The notes under the pieces are model-generated. The model was not told where the DNA came from, ran no database searches, and saw only the letters and a program-made list of their open reading frames with translations. Below are positions 48,046-56,608 of a stretch of DNA of 64,000 nucleotides, in pieces; position 1 is the stretch's first letter, and every line of letters begins with the position of its first letter. Source of the stretch: SAR86 cluster bacterium (GTDB lineage: Bacteria > Pseudomonadota > Gammaproteobacteria > Magnimaribacterales > D2472); assembly GCA_023703655.1 (NCBI GenBank), contig CP097973.1:540170-604169 (forward strand), read 5' to 3'. Both the position numbers and the translations under genes were made by a program.

Positions 48046-49158
48046 TTATTTTTCAACCAAAATTGAACAAATTGAATAACCCCCTCCAAATGAACAAATA
48101 ATTCCTTTATCGCCAGGTTTAAGGTCATTATGTCTATGATATGCTATCAATGAACCTGCAGAGCTAGTATTTGCAAATTCATCAAGAACACACGGAGCTT
48201 TATCAGCATTAAATTTGTCGTCACCAACAATTCTTTTAAGAATAAAATTATTCATATTTAAATTAGCCTGATGCAACCAAAACTTTTTAATATCACGATG
48301 AGATAAATCTTCTTCAGACAGATGCTCAGATATAAGCTCTGCAACTAAGGGACAAACATCCTTAAATACTTTTTTACCGTTTTGTTTAAATAATAATTCA
48401 TCTCGACTGTAATCTTTATTTTCAATAAAATTAATAAAACCTTTCTCGTTTCTTATATTATTTGAAAATACAGTACTCTGTTTAAAACTGATAATTCTTG
48501 ATTTAACCGGCGAATTAGATTCACCCTGAACAACTGTCGCGGCCGCCACATCTCCAAAAATAAAATGTGCCTCACGATCAGTATAATTATTATGTGCAGT
48601 AGTAATTTCTGGATTTATAACCAAAATTGTATCTGCTTTTTCTGTTTTGATATCTGAATAAGCATTGCTTATACCAAATGTAGCAGACGAACAGGCTACC
48701 ATCATATCGTAAGCATAACCTTTGATATCAAGCTCATTTTGAATTTCAATTGCAATAGCAGGATAAGCGCGAGAAATATTTGCAGCGGAGACTATTACAG
48801 CATCTATATCTTTGGGTTGAAGATTTGCTCTTTCGAGTGCGTCTTTAGCAGCATTTACTCCTATTTCAGCTAATATTGAGAGATCATTCTTATCTCTAGG
48901 TTCAATTAGAGGTTTCATGAAGTTAGGATCTAGAAGATGTTTTTTTTCAATAACATATCTGCTTTTAATACCTGAAGCCTTTTCTACAAATTCTGTAGAT
49001 GAATGCTCTAGAGCTTTTATGGAACCTTCGTTAATTGAATCTTTATTATCTTCATTGTATTTATCTACATATTCATTAAATGATTGTATAAGTTCATCAT
49101 TTGATACTTTATGCTCTGGTATCCATAGCCCAGTGCTTGCTATATGTACTTCCCTCAT
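48046..49158 (-). CDS. Beta-ketoacyl-ACP synthase III family protein
   Basis: A 370-residue KAS III-type enzyme that condenses an acyl-CoA with malonyl-ACP or a related donor. The triad is complete: Cys156 in ACSSATFG, His296 in WLHQANLN and Asn330 in EFANTSSAGS. It is about 50 residues longer than the usual FabH (about 317), mainly an N-terminal insertion (residues 25-65), which matches the longer FabH-like paralogues of Pseudomonas and relatives. It may feed beta-oxidation products into fatty-acid synthesis, but that is inference. It is divergent from the alpha/beta hydrolase with 45 bases between. Confidence 0.88.
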   Translation of the reverse strand: MREVHIASTGLWIPEHKVSNDELIQSFNEYVDKYNEDNKDSINEGSIKALEHSSTEFVEKASGIKSRYVIEKKHLLDPNFMKPLIEPRDKNDLSILAEIGVNAAKDALERANLQPKDIDAVIVSAANISRAYPAIAIEIQNELDIKGYAYDMMVACSSATFGISNAYSDIKTEKADTILVINPEITTAHNNYTDREAHFIFGDVAAATVVQGESNSPVKSRIISFKQSTVFSNNIRNEKGFINFIENKDYSRDELLFKQNGKKVFKDVCPLVAELISEHLSEEDLSHRDIKKFWLHQANLNMNNFILKRIVGDDKFNADKAPCVLDEFANTSSAGSLIAYHRHNDLKPGDKGIICSFGGGYSICSILVEK

Positions 49159-49203
49159 AATGAAGATTTTCCCTTTATTAGATAAAATATATTTTATCGT
49201 TTT

Positions 49204-50115
49204 ATGAAATATTTAGCAGTAAATTCAACAGATAACTCAGAATTTAATTTAAATTGCTATCCATCAAAAAAAGAAAACACAGCTGCAAATATATTAATAT
49301 CTCATGGTCTAGCCGAACATTCAGCACGATATCAAGCTTTTGCTGAGTTTCTTTCAATTTCGGGTTTTCAAGTTTTTACTTATGATCACAGGGGGCATGG
49401 TAATAGAATTACAGATAAAAACTCTCAAGGAGTCTTTGCAGATAATAATGGTTGGAAAATAGTTGTATCTGACTTAGCATGCGCACTGAAAACGATTAAT
49501 CGAAAATATCCAAATCTTAAAATCAATTTAATTGGACATAGCATGGGAGCACTTATTGGTCTTGCAGGCTTGCAAAATACAAACAAGGTAAATAAGTTTG
49601 TGATGTCAGGCTCATTTTTACAACCAATAATTATTCAAATGCTTCAATCTCTAGTCTTGAAGATAGAGTCAATGCGGCTTGGCGATATGGGTTATAGCAA
49701 TTTAATGAACTTCCTTGTATTCGGTCTATTTAATAAAGCAATCAAGAATTCACAAACACCAAATGATTGGTTATCTTGCAATCAGGATAGTGTTAATGAT
49801 TACTTTATGGATCCTGATTGTGGATTTATTGTATCCAATTCAATTTGGAATGATTTGCTTTTAGGTTCTAAGAATACCTATATGTCAAAAAATTTATCGA
49901 AGTTAGATAGTCATCTTGATATTTTTTTGATGTCTGGGGATGAGGACGTAGTAGGGAATTTTGGAAATGGTCCTAAAAGAATACTTAAACTCCTTCATCA
50001 AAATAATATCAATGCAAAATTAAAATTATACAAATCTATGCGACACGAAATACTTAATGAAATTGATAATCATGTTGTTTATGATGAGATAATATCCTTC
50101 CTAATAGATGAATGA
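49204..50115 (+). CDS. Alpha/beta hydrolase (monoacylglycerol lipase-like)
   Basis: A 303-residue hydrolase of the lysophospholipase/monoglyceride lipase type: SHGLAEHSARYQ near residue 33 (oxyanion hole), YDHRGHG, nucleophile Ser113 in GHSMGALIG, Asp in MSGDEDVV and His in KSMRHEIL. It would split glycerol esters or lysophospholipids. No signal peptide. It overlaps the SDR that follows by eight bases. Confidence 0.88.
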   Translation: MKYLAVNSTDNSEFNLNCYPSKKENTAANILISHGLAEHSARYQAFAEFLSISGFQVFTYDHRGHGNRITDKNSQGVFADNNGWKIVVSDLACALKTINRKYPNLKINLIGHSMGALIGLAGLQNTNKVNKFVMSGSFLQPIIIQMLQSLVLKIESMRLGDMGYSNLMNFLVFGLFNKAIKNSQTPNDWLSCNQDSVNDYFMDPDCGFIVSNSIWNDLLLGSKNTYMSKNLSKLDSHLDIFLMSGDEDVVGNFGNGPKRILKLLHQNNINAKLKLYKSMRHEILNEIDNHVVYDEIISFLIDE

Positions 50116-50872
50116 CCTGACCAATAAAAACATTCTTATAACTGGTGCTGCACAAGGCATAGGACTGGGTATTACTAAACATGCTTTAAAGAATAATGCA
50201 TCTGTAATAATGCTGGATTCAAATAACGACTTATTAGAAGAAACAAGTGATGCACTTAAGTCAATACATGAAGGCAAAGTATTCAATTACAATCTGGATT
50301 TAATGAATGATCATGCTTATATTTCTGTGATTAATAATTTTCATAATGAATTTGGGAACATTCATGGATTTTGTAATAATGCAGCGGCATCAAGCGGATT
50401 GGGAGAATTGCATACTTTTTCCAATACTGATTTTGACAAAACACTTGATCTTAGCTTTAAGATGCTTTGGCTTTCATTAAAATGTGAGATTCAGTATTTG
50501 ACTGAGAAATCTTTAACTGCATCAATTGTAAATATTTCCTCTAATGCAGCTTTACGAGGTTACGCTAATAATTCCATTTATGCTGCTAGTAAAGCAGCTG
50601 TAAATAGTCTTACATTATCAGCTGCAAAAGAACTAGGTAAAAAAAATATCAGGATTAATGCTATTTCGCCAGGGACAATTCTTACTCCTGGAGTTGAAAA
50701 TTATTTCAAACAAGAACCAAATGCTGAAGATTATTTAAAAAGTTCGATTCTCTTAAATAGGATCGGTACGCCAGAAGATATAGGAAATGCAGTGAGTTTT
50801 CTTCTAAGTGAAGATTCAAAATACATTCATGGCCAAGTCATCTCAATAGATGGAGGTTCATCAATCTATTAA
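50108..50872 (+). CDS. SDR-family oxidoreductase
   Basis: A 254-residue classical SDR: TGAAQGIGLG near residue 13, NNAA, catalytic Ser in NISSNAALRG, YAASKAA, and the C-terminal SKYIHGQVISIDGG. The FabG-like ending suggests a 3-oxoacyl or alcohol substrate. It is overlapped by the hydrolase before it and shares a base with the nuclease after it. Confidence 0.9.
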   Translation: MNDLTNKNILITGAAQGIGLGITKHALKNNASVIMLDSNNDLLEETSDALKSIHEGKVFNYNLDLMNDHAYISVINNFHNEFGNIHGFCNNAAASSGLGELHTFSNTDFDKTLDLSFKMLWLSLKCEIQYLTEKSLTASIVNISSNAALRGYANNSIYAASKAAVNSLTLSAAKELGKKNIRINAISPGTILTPGVENYFKQEPNAEDYLKSSILLNRIGTPEDIGNAVSFLLSEDSKYIHGQVISIDGGSSIY

Positions 50873-51540
50873 TGAGCAAAGAATACTTTTATCCAGAATT
50901 AGATCTAGTTGAGAAAAATGGCAAGAGATATTACCTAGACTCAAACAATCATCCAGTTCCATCAGTTACAACAATTTTAAGCCTAACTAGTAACAAATCT
51001 GGAGTAGATGAATGGCGCAGACGCGTAGGGTCAAAAAAAGCAGATGAAATTGTTCATGAAAGTACAGTTATTGGATCAGCTGTTCATGAAGCTATTGAGA
51101 ACTACCTTTCTGATCAGAAATGGGACTCATTTGATAGAGATAGATTAGGATTAATTTCAAAATCTATTACAAATAAGTTTATTGAAACAGGACTTACAGA
51201 TATTACTAAAATATGGGGTCTAGAATCAGGTTTAATTCTAGACGGTTTATACGCAGGAACAGCTGACTGTATTGGTATTTATAAAGATAAACCAGCAATC
51301 ATTGATTTTAAAACAGCAAGAAAAATTAAAAAGAAAGAATGGATTGAGGATTACTTCTTACAATGTTGTGCTTATGCCAATGCACATAATGTAATGTTTG
51401 ATACAAATATAAAAGATTTAATAATACTTATGGTAGACAGAGACTTAATGTTTAAAGAATTTCATATAACAGAGCATGAATTCCCTTTCTATACCGATAA
51501 ATGGAAAAAGAGATTAATCAAATATCACAATAATTATTGA
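50872..51540 (+). CDS. PD-(D/E)XK-superfamily exonuclease-like protein
   Basis: A 222-residue nuclease-fold protein. Motifs in order: HEAIENYL (His72), Glu118 in GLESG, GTADCIG (Asp132), the core IIDFKTA (Asp145-x-Lys147) and FLQCCAYAN (Gln164). That series matches the PD-(D/E)XK exonucleases related to MGME1 and phage RecB-like nucleases. Most relatives of this layout are on phages or organelles; here it stands alone after an SDR with no phage gene nearby. It could trim DNA ends in repair. It converges on the GMC gene, overlapping by seven bases. Confidence 0.8.
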   Translation: MSKEYFYPELDLVEKNGKRYYLDSNNHPVPSVTTILSLTSNKSGVDEWRRRVGSKKADEIVHESTVIGSAVHEAIENYLSDQKWDSFDRDRLGLISKSITNKFIETGLTDITKIWGLESGLILDGLYAGTADCIGIYKDKPAIIDFKTARKIKKKEWIEDYFLQCCAYANAHNVMFDTNIKDLIILMVDRDLMFKEFHITEHEFPFYTDKWKKRLIKYHNNY

Positions 51541-53120
51541 TTTAAGATCATATCTGCACACTTTACTCCTATGACATTACAAATCGCATTGGTATTTCCT
51601 GAAATAATATTTGGTAGTATTGAAGCATCAGCAACTCTTAAATTTTTAACTCCATATACTTTAAGGTCAGGATCAACTACTGCTTTATTATTAACCCCCA
51701 TTTTGCATGTACCTACAGGATGATATACAGATAGAGCAGTCTCTTTAATGAATTCTTTAAGTTGTTCATCAGTATTAATTTGAGAACCAGGTAGAATCTC
51801 TTTAGGTGCTAAATCAGCAAGTGCTAATGCATTAAAAAAATCTCTTGTTTTTTTCACACCTTCTAATAAATATTCTCTATCACTTTCTACGCTTAAATAG
51901 TTGTAATCAATTAATGGTGCTTGATTATGGTTGTTTGAAGCAATTTTTACACTCCCTCTGCTTTGAGGTCGAAGGTGACAGACTGACGCTGTAATACCTG
52001 AAATTGGATTCATAGTCCCATCATTGTGATATTCACCAGCGCCTGGAGCAAAATGTATTTGAAAATCAGGTCTTTTTGATGATGAATTTAATTTAAAAAA
52101 AACTCCAACATCAGCAGCAGAATAAGAAAATATACTTTTACCTTTGATCATGTAGTTAAATAAATGTTTTATTAAATTAATACCACGGAGTTCTTCATAA
52201 AAAGTATTTTGATTAACATTAAATGACACATTCACCGTGAGGTGATCTTGCAAATGTTCACCAACATTTTTGTTATCTACAATCACGTCAATACCATATT
52301 TTCTAAGAACATTTCCATTTCCAATTCCAGATAGATTTAATATTTGTGGAGAATTTATTGCCCCTGCAGCAAGAATAATTTCACCGTTGCATGGTACTGT
52401 AGAAATTTTATTCTTTCTTTCAAACTCAACACCAAGGGCTTGATTATTTTTAATTATGATCTTGGAAGTAATTGCATTATTAATAATCTTTAAATTTTTT
52501 CTTGTCTTGACATCCTTTAAAAATGCATCTGCTGAACTAAAACGTCTACCATCTTTTATATTGACCTGATAATATCCAACACCTTCTTGGTCAGAGCCGT
52601 TAAAATCATACGTTTTCTTAATACCTTTTTCGTTAACTGCATTTATAAATTTTTTAGATATTGGTAATGAATAATTAAATGTATCAACCCAAACATCACC
52701 AAAGTTGCCATGGTATTGATCTGTAATGGCTTGATTGTTTTCAATTGATCTGAAATAAGGCAATAAATCATTAAAACCCCATCCAGTACATCCATCCTGA
52801 GCAAATTTATTATAATCTTCTGCTTGTCCTCTAATGTACACCATTCCATTTGTAGAGCTGGAGCCACCCAAGGTTTTACCTCTGGGTGAATTTATACATC
52901 GATTATTAAGATTTGATTGTTCGATGGATTCGTATCCCCAACCAAGTTTTTTGTCTTTAAATAAGCTACTTGCTGATAATGGCATCTTGATTTTAGCTGA
53001 ATTGTCCTTTGGCCCAGCCTCAATCAATAAAACTTGATTATTTTTATCTTTAGAAAGTCTATTTGCAAGTGCACACCCAGCACTTCCTGCACCAATAATG
53101 ATATATTTAAATTTATTCAT
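51534..53120 (-). CDS. GMC-family FAD oxidoreductase (choline/alcohol dehydrogenase type)
   Basis: A 528-residue flavoenzyme. FAD motif IIGAGSAGCALANRLS at the N-terminus, GMC signature 1 GKTLGGSSSTNGMVYIRGQ near residue 82, signature 2 GAINSPQILNLSGIG near 255, and the active-site His in VYHPVGTCKMG near 468. GMC enzymes oxidise choline, aliphatic or terpenoid alcohols. Without a betaine aldehyde dehydrogenase nearby, choline is only one option. It is divergent from peptidase E. Confidence 0.92.
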   Translation of the reverse strand: MNKFKYIIIGAGSAGCALANRLSKDKNNQVLLIEAGPKDNSAKIKMPLSASSLFKDKKLGWGYESIEQSNLNNRCINSPRGKTLGGSSSTNGMVYIRGQAEDYNKFAQDGCTGWGFNDLLPYFRSIENNQAITDQYHGNFGDVWVDTFNYSLPISKKFINAVNEKGIKKTYDFNGSDQEGVGYYQVNIKDGRRFSSADAFLKDVKTRKNLKIINNAITSKIIIKNNQALGVEFERKNKISTVPCNGEIILAAGAINSPQILNLSGIGNGNVLRKYGIDVIVDNKNVGEHLQDHLTVNVSFNVNQNTFYEELRGINLIKHLFNYMIKGKSIFSYSAADVGVFFKLNSSSKRPDFQIHFAPGAGEYHNDGTMNPISGITASVCHLRPQSRGSVKIASNNHNQAPLIDYNYLSVESDREYLLEGVKKTRDFFNALALADLAPKEILPGSQINTDEQLKEFIKETALSVYHPVGTCKMGVNNKAVVDPDLKVYGVKNLRVADASILPNIISGNTNAICNVIGVKCADMILNQ

Positions 53121-53133
53121 TAATATATGCGTA

Positions 53134-53832
53134 ATGCGACAGATTATTGCAATAGGTGGTGGTGGATTCGGACGAAATTCCGATGCAAATCATATTGAAC
53201 AGTATATTTTAGATCAATCAAAAAAATCTAGACCTAATATATTATTTATTCCTACTGCAAGTGCTGAACCACCTGAATACATTGACAACTTTTATAAAGT
53301 GTTTGAAAAATTAAATTGTGTGCCTAGGCACTTATCATTATTTAAGAGAACTCCAGACTTAGATAAATTATTTAATCAACAAGATATTTTTTATGTTGGT
53401 GGCGGTAATACTAAAAGTATGTTGGCTGTTTGGAAAGAATGGAATATTGATAAATTTTTAAAGAGAGAATACAAGAAAGAAAAAGTTATGTCTGGGGTAA
53501 GTGCAGGCGCTATATGCTGGTTCAATAAAGGAGTCACTGATTCATGGGAAAAAAATCTAAGATTATTAAACTGTTTAAATTTTATTAATGATACATGTTG
53601 CCCACATTATGATGAAGAACCTGAGAGAGAGCCTTCAACATTAAACTTTATTTCAAATAAAGAAATTGAATCTATTTATTGCATAGAAGGAGGATCAGCT
53701 CTCCATTTTAAAAATGAGGTAGCCTATAAAAATATTCAGTTCATAAAAAATAAGAATTCCTATTATTTGAAAAACTTAGACAATAAGCTAGTTAAAAATA
53801 TAATTGATAACCACAGTATTATAGAAACATGA
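53134..53832 (+). CDS. Peptidase E-like (S51) serine dipeptidase
   Basis: About 232 residues of the peptidase S51 family: an IAIGGGGFG start, the FIPTAS strand, GGGNTKSML, and nucleophile Ser123 in SGVSAGAICWF. PepE cleaves Asp-X dipeptides; related members split cyanophycin fragments. I start at ATG 53134; the frame is open further up to 53098 but that would overlap the GMC start region. It overlaps the next gene by four bases. Confidence 0.88.
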   Translation: MRQIIAIGGGGFGRNSDANHIEQYILDQSKKSRPNILFIPTASAEPPEYIDNFYKVFEKLNCVPRHLSLFKRTPDLDKLFNQQDIFYVGGGNTKSMLAVWKEWNIDKFLKREYKKEKVMSGVSAGAICWFNKGVTDSWEKNLRLLNCLNFINDTCCPHYDEEPEREPSTLNFISNKEIESIYCIEGGSALHFKNEVAYKNIQFIKNKNSYYLKNLDNKLVKNIIDNHSIIET

Positions 53833-54263
53833 AAATTCTGTTTAATTTTATTAATCCATTTGTAATTATATTTTTAAAATCTCCATTGCATTTTCTTCTA
53901 AGTCATCAAATTCTATTATTTAAAATAATTGGACGTAAATCTAAAAAGATTTATGAAATTCCAGCGAGTTATGCTGAGATTGATGGTGCATTGGTATGCG
54001 TGACATTACGTGAAAATTTATGGTGGAAAAACTTTAAAAATATCAAATCACAGGATATCTATTTCAAAGGCAAACTTATAACAAAACAAATTTCTATTAA
54101 TTATGAAGATGATGAATATGTTAGAACAAAGCTCAGAGAGTTAATCATGCATAATCCAATTGATGCTTTTTTTGCAGGTGTAAGTTTAAATAAGGATAAA
54201 TCACCAAATGAAATTGATCTTGAGAAAGCTTCAAAACTTCACACTGTTATTGAATTAACTTAA
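53829..54263 (+). CDS. Nitroreductase/deazaflavin-type split-barrel protein (DUF385-like)
   Basis: A 144-residue protein. After a hydrophobic N-terminus, the GRKSKKIYEIPASYAEIDGALVCVTLRENLWWKNF segment matches the flavin/F420-type split-barrel family annotated as nitroreductase (DDN-like). Marine gammaproteobacteria seldom use F420, so another cofactor or a non-redox role is possible. The similarity is modest. It is linked to peptidase E by ATGA. Confidence 0.55.
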   Translation: MKILFNFINPFVIIFLKSPLHFLLSHQILLFKIIGRKSKKIYEIPASYAEIDGALVCVTLRENLWWKNFKNIKSQDIYFKGKLITKQISINYEDDEYVRTKLRELIMHNPIDAFFAGVSLNKDKSPNEIDLEKASKLHTVIELT

Positions 54264-54652
54264 CCGTCATCAAATGAGATTTGCTTCTCGGAATTTATAA
54301 CTATTTGTGGAATATTATTATATTGTTGTATACGACCTTTTACACAAATTCTTTTTCTTCTTAATTTTTTATCAGGCTTATATGAAAAATTATCTTTTGC
54401 TCTATCCATCCATATTAAACCAGTAAAGAACTGATCTGGATAATCTCTAACAAAATTTAAAAAAATAGGCCTCCCAGGAGTAGATTTTCTATATGATGTT
54501 GATACAACTCGACCGCAAACTGTTTTTATTTCACCGATAAAATTTTTTGCACTTTTTGCGTCAATCTTATCTGTACTTAAAACATTTAATGAGTAAATAG
54601 TTATAATTAAGAGCAGCAAGTATCCTTTAAATGAAAAATCTGTACTTATCAT
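54260..54652 (-). CDS. Exported OB-fold-like protein, function unknown
   Basis: About 130 residues: a signal peptide (start MISTDFSFKGYLLLLIITIYSLNV), then GEIKTVCGRVVS, PGRPIFLNFVRDYPDQFFTGLIW and RICVKGRIQQYNNIPQIVIN, a pattern seen in small periplasmic OB-fold nucleic-acid- or ligand-binding-like proteins. The start is uncertain: ATG 54652 overlaps the head of the opposite gene by 22 bases, ATG 54670 more, and TTG 54619 would avoid overlap but loses the n-region lysine. Function unknown. Confidence 0.58.
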   Translation of the reverse strand: MISTDFSFKGYLLLLIITIYSLNVLSTDKIDAKSAKNFIGEIKTVCGRVVSTSYRKSTPGRPIFLNFVRDYPDQFFTGLIWMDRAKDNFSYKPDKKLRRKRICVKGRIQQYNNIPQIVINSEKQISFDDG

Positions 54653-55209
54653 ATTTTCTATTTTATTCAATAATTGCTAGTTCAGAAACAATTCTTTGTG
54701 AATTAAAAGGTACTTTTGAAGAAACCTCAGAAGTACCTAAAACAAATTATCTTCAAGATGTTGGTGATGCAATCAAAAATTTTACTACGAGTGCATACAC
54801 TGGTTTCCTTGTTCAAAAAGCAAAAGAAAATATCTCTGATAATTGGAATAAAGAAGATTTCTTTGTAAACCAATATTGGAATAAAGATCAAGATGGTACT
54901 TTGATATTAATGGACTATGAAATTGATCCAGCTATCAACTGGGTAATAGAGCAAACCAAAAAAAAAGAAAATTCAAAACTTAGGTCAATAGAGTTAATTG
55001 AAACATTTGAGTCAGGTCTTCAACATCCGTTTTCTGAAAAATTTAAAGTTGATTATTACAAAATTATAAATTCTATTAATAGATATACTGGAAAAGGTCG
55101 TATTGAAGGCAATATTTGGCTCTCCGGAATGAATGTTAAAAATTTAAAAAGTCCAAAGATTTCATTTATAGCAAGAGGAGTTTGTGGAAAACTTGAAGAA
55201 AAATTTTAA
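54631..55209 (+). CDS. Exported protein of unknown function
   Basis: A 192-residue protein with a signal peptide (about MKNLYLSYFLFYSIIASS), then a mostly alpha/beta sequence with two cysteines (ILCELKG and RGVCGKL) that could form a disulfide. I recognise no family. It is followed by psiE after 18 bases. Its start overlaps the divergent gene head, which is rare but both leaders look like signal peptides. Confidence 0.6.
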   Translation: MKNLYLSYFLFYSIIASSETILCELKGTFEETSEVPKTNYLQDVGDAIKNFTTSAYTGFLVQKAKENISDNWNKEDFFVNQYWNKDQDGTLILMDYEIDPAINWVIEQTKKKENSKLRSIELIETFESGLQHPFSEKFKVDYYKIINSINRYTGKGRIEGNIWLSGMNVKNLKSPKISFIARGVCGKLEEKF

Positions 55210-55227
55210 TTCATATAACTTATTAAT

Positions 55228-55581
55228 ATGTTTAGATTTGTTGAAGACGTAATTTTAATTCTTATTGCTATTTTAACCGTTGGGGCAATTCTATTTGAGT
55301 TATATTCAGTTTATGGAAATATGGTTATAACTCTTGCAGATCTTCTACTTTTATTTATATATGCTGAAGTTTTTGGCTTAGTCGCGGTTTATTTTAGAAG
55401 TCATGAACTGCCTGTAATATATCCATTATTTATTGCTATTACTGCATTATCACGTTTGATTGTCTTACAAGGAAAAGATTCAGCACCTGAACAATTAGTT
55501 TTTGAGGCAGCTTCGATATTGTTAATCAGCATTGCTGCAATTTTACTCAGAAATGTAAAAGTTAAAATAGGAACTGATTAA
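55228..55581 (+). CDS. psiE: PsiE-like phosphate-starvation-inducible membrane protein
   Basis: A 117-residue protein with four hydrophobic segments. LLLFIYAEVFGLVAVYFRSHELPVIYPLFIAITALSRLIV near residues 41-80 is the PsiE signature. In E. coli psiE is induced by phosphate starvation through PhoB; function unknown. No convincing Pho box is visible in the short upstream gap. It precedes the HD oxygenase by two bases. Confidence 0.87.
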   Translation: MFRFVEDVILILIAILTVGAILFELYSVYGNMVITLADLLLLFIYAEVFGLVAVYFRSHELPVIYPLFIAITALSRLIVLQGKDSAPEQLVFEAASILLISIAAILLRNVKVKIGTD

Positions 55582-55583
55582 TT

Positions 55584-56123
55584 ATGTTTAAAAGAATGGA
55601 CCAGAGTTCAAAGGAAGATTGGGATCATATTTACAATGAACACTTGCCTCATGTTCTTGATATGCCAAACAGAATAATTTCCATGCTAAAACAACTAGAG
55701 GGTCTTACACTTGGCTTTGGAACAAATCAACTGCACCATGCTTTGCAGACAGCAACCATGGCAAGAAAAGCTGGAGCATCTGATGAAATGGTTTTAATAA
55801 GTCTTATTCATGATATGGGTAAAGTTATCAATGTTCCAAATCATGGTCAAATATGTGCAGAAATTATTAAACCATATGTCTCTAGTGATGCTTACTACGT
55901 TATCAAAACACATCAAGATTTCCAGGGAGAACATTATTATCATTATCAGGGCAAGCCACGCGATCTACGAAAACAATACGTTAATGAACCATGGTATGAA
56001 AAAGCTATTGAATTTACAGATAAATGGGATCAGGCTGCATTTGATCCTGAATATAAAACTGATTCTTTGGAATCATTTGAACCATTAATTAAAAAATTTT
56101 TTGAAGCACCAAATTTTGTTTAA
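55584..56123 (+). CDS. HD-domain oxygenase-like protein, MIOX/PhnZ type
   Basis: A 179-residue HD-fold protein. The segment NQLHHALQTATMARKAGASDEMVL is very close to the N-terminal region of the PhnZ/MIOX mixed-valent di-iron oxygenases. All expected metal ligands are present: His52, His76-Asp77, His87, His110 and Asp149. The Tyr/Glu pair that PhnZ uses in its substrate loop (DYIGEAI) is replaced by TLGFGT, so the substrate should differ. It follows psiE by two bases and precedes MAPEG, so phosphonate or inositol chemistry is possible but unproven. Confidence 0.78.
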   Translation: MFKRMDQSSKEDWDHIYNEHLPHVLDMPNRIISMLKQLEGLTLGFGTNQLHHALQTATMARKAGASDEMVLISLIHDMGKVINVPNHGQICAEIIKPYVSSDAYYVIKTHQDFQGEHYYHYQGKPRDLRKQYVNEPWYEKAIEFTDKWDQAAFDPEYKTDSLESFEPLIKKFFEAPNFV

Positions 56124-56143
56124 TAAAAGTTTAGGAGAAAATA

Positions 56144-56509
56144 ATGATTAATTACATTTTGTACACATGCCTGCTTGCACTTTTTCAAGCATGGATTTTA
56201 CCAGCTGCATTGAATGTATCTAATGCAAAATGGATGTTAGGAAATAGAGATCAGGATCCTGATGGTTCAATAAAATACTTAAGAGCAAAAAGAGCATATG
56301 CAAATTTACAAGAATCGCTTCCAATATTTTTTGTATTGGGTGTTTTAGGTATTGTATTAGATATCAATCTAGAGTCCTTAATGCTTTATTGGCTGATTGC
56401 AAGACTTGTTCATGTTTTCGCATATGTAATGGGAATTGCTCTCCTAAGAAGTGCGTCATTTATTATATCTGCAGTTATATTAATTATGATGGCAATATCC
56501 CTTGTTTAA
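56144..56509 (+). CDS. MAPEG-family membrane protein
   Basis: A 121-residue protein of the MAPEG family (membrane-associated eicosanoid/glutathione metabolism): four hydrophobic segments, RAKRAYANLQESLPIFF as the glutathione-side signature, and WLIARLVHVFAYVMG. It would act as a membrane glutathione transferase or peroxidase. A GGAG site precedes ATG 56144. It is the last gene before a 99-base gap. Confidence 0.86.
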   Translation: MINYILYTCLLALFQAWILPAALNVSNAKWMLGNRDQDPDGSIKYLRAKRAYANLQESLPIFFVLGVLGIVLDINLESLMLYWLIARLVHVFAYVMGIALLRSASFIISAVILIMMAISLV

Positions 56510-56608
56510 AGATCGTTGTTGTATCTTTTCGCGCTTCAAATTAAATGATAGCGCTAGTCCATTATTACAACTAAAAATTATTGATTTGAGCTGTAGCACA
56601 TATAATAT

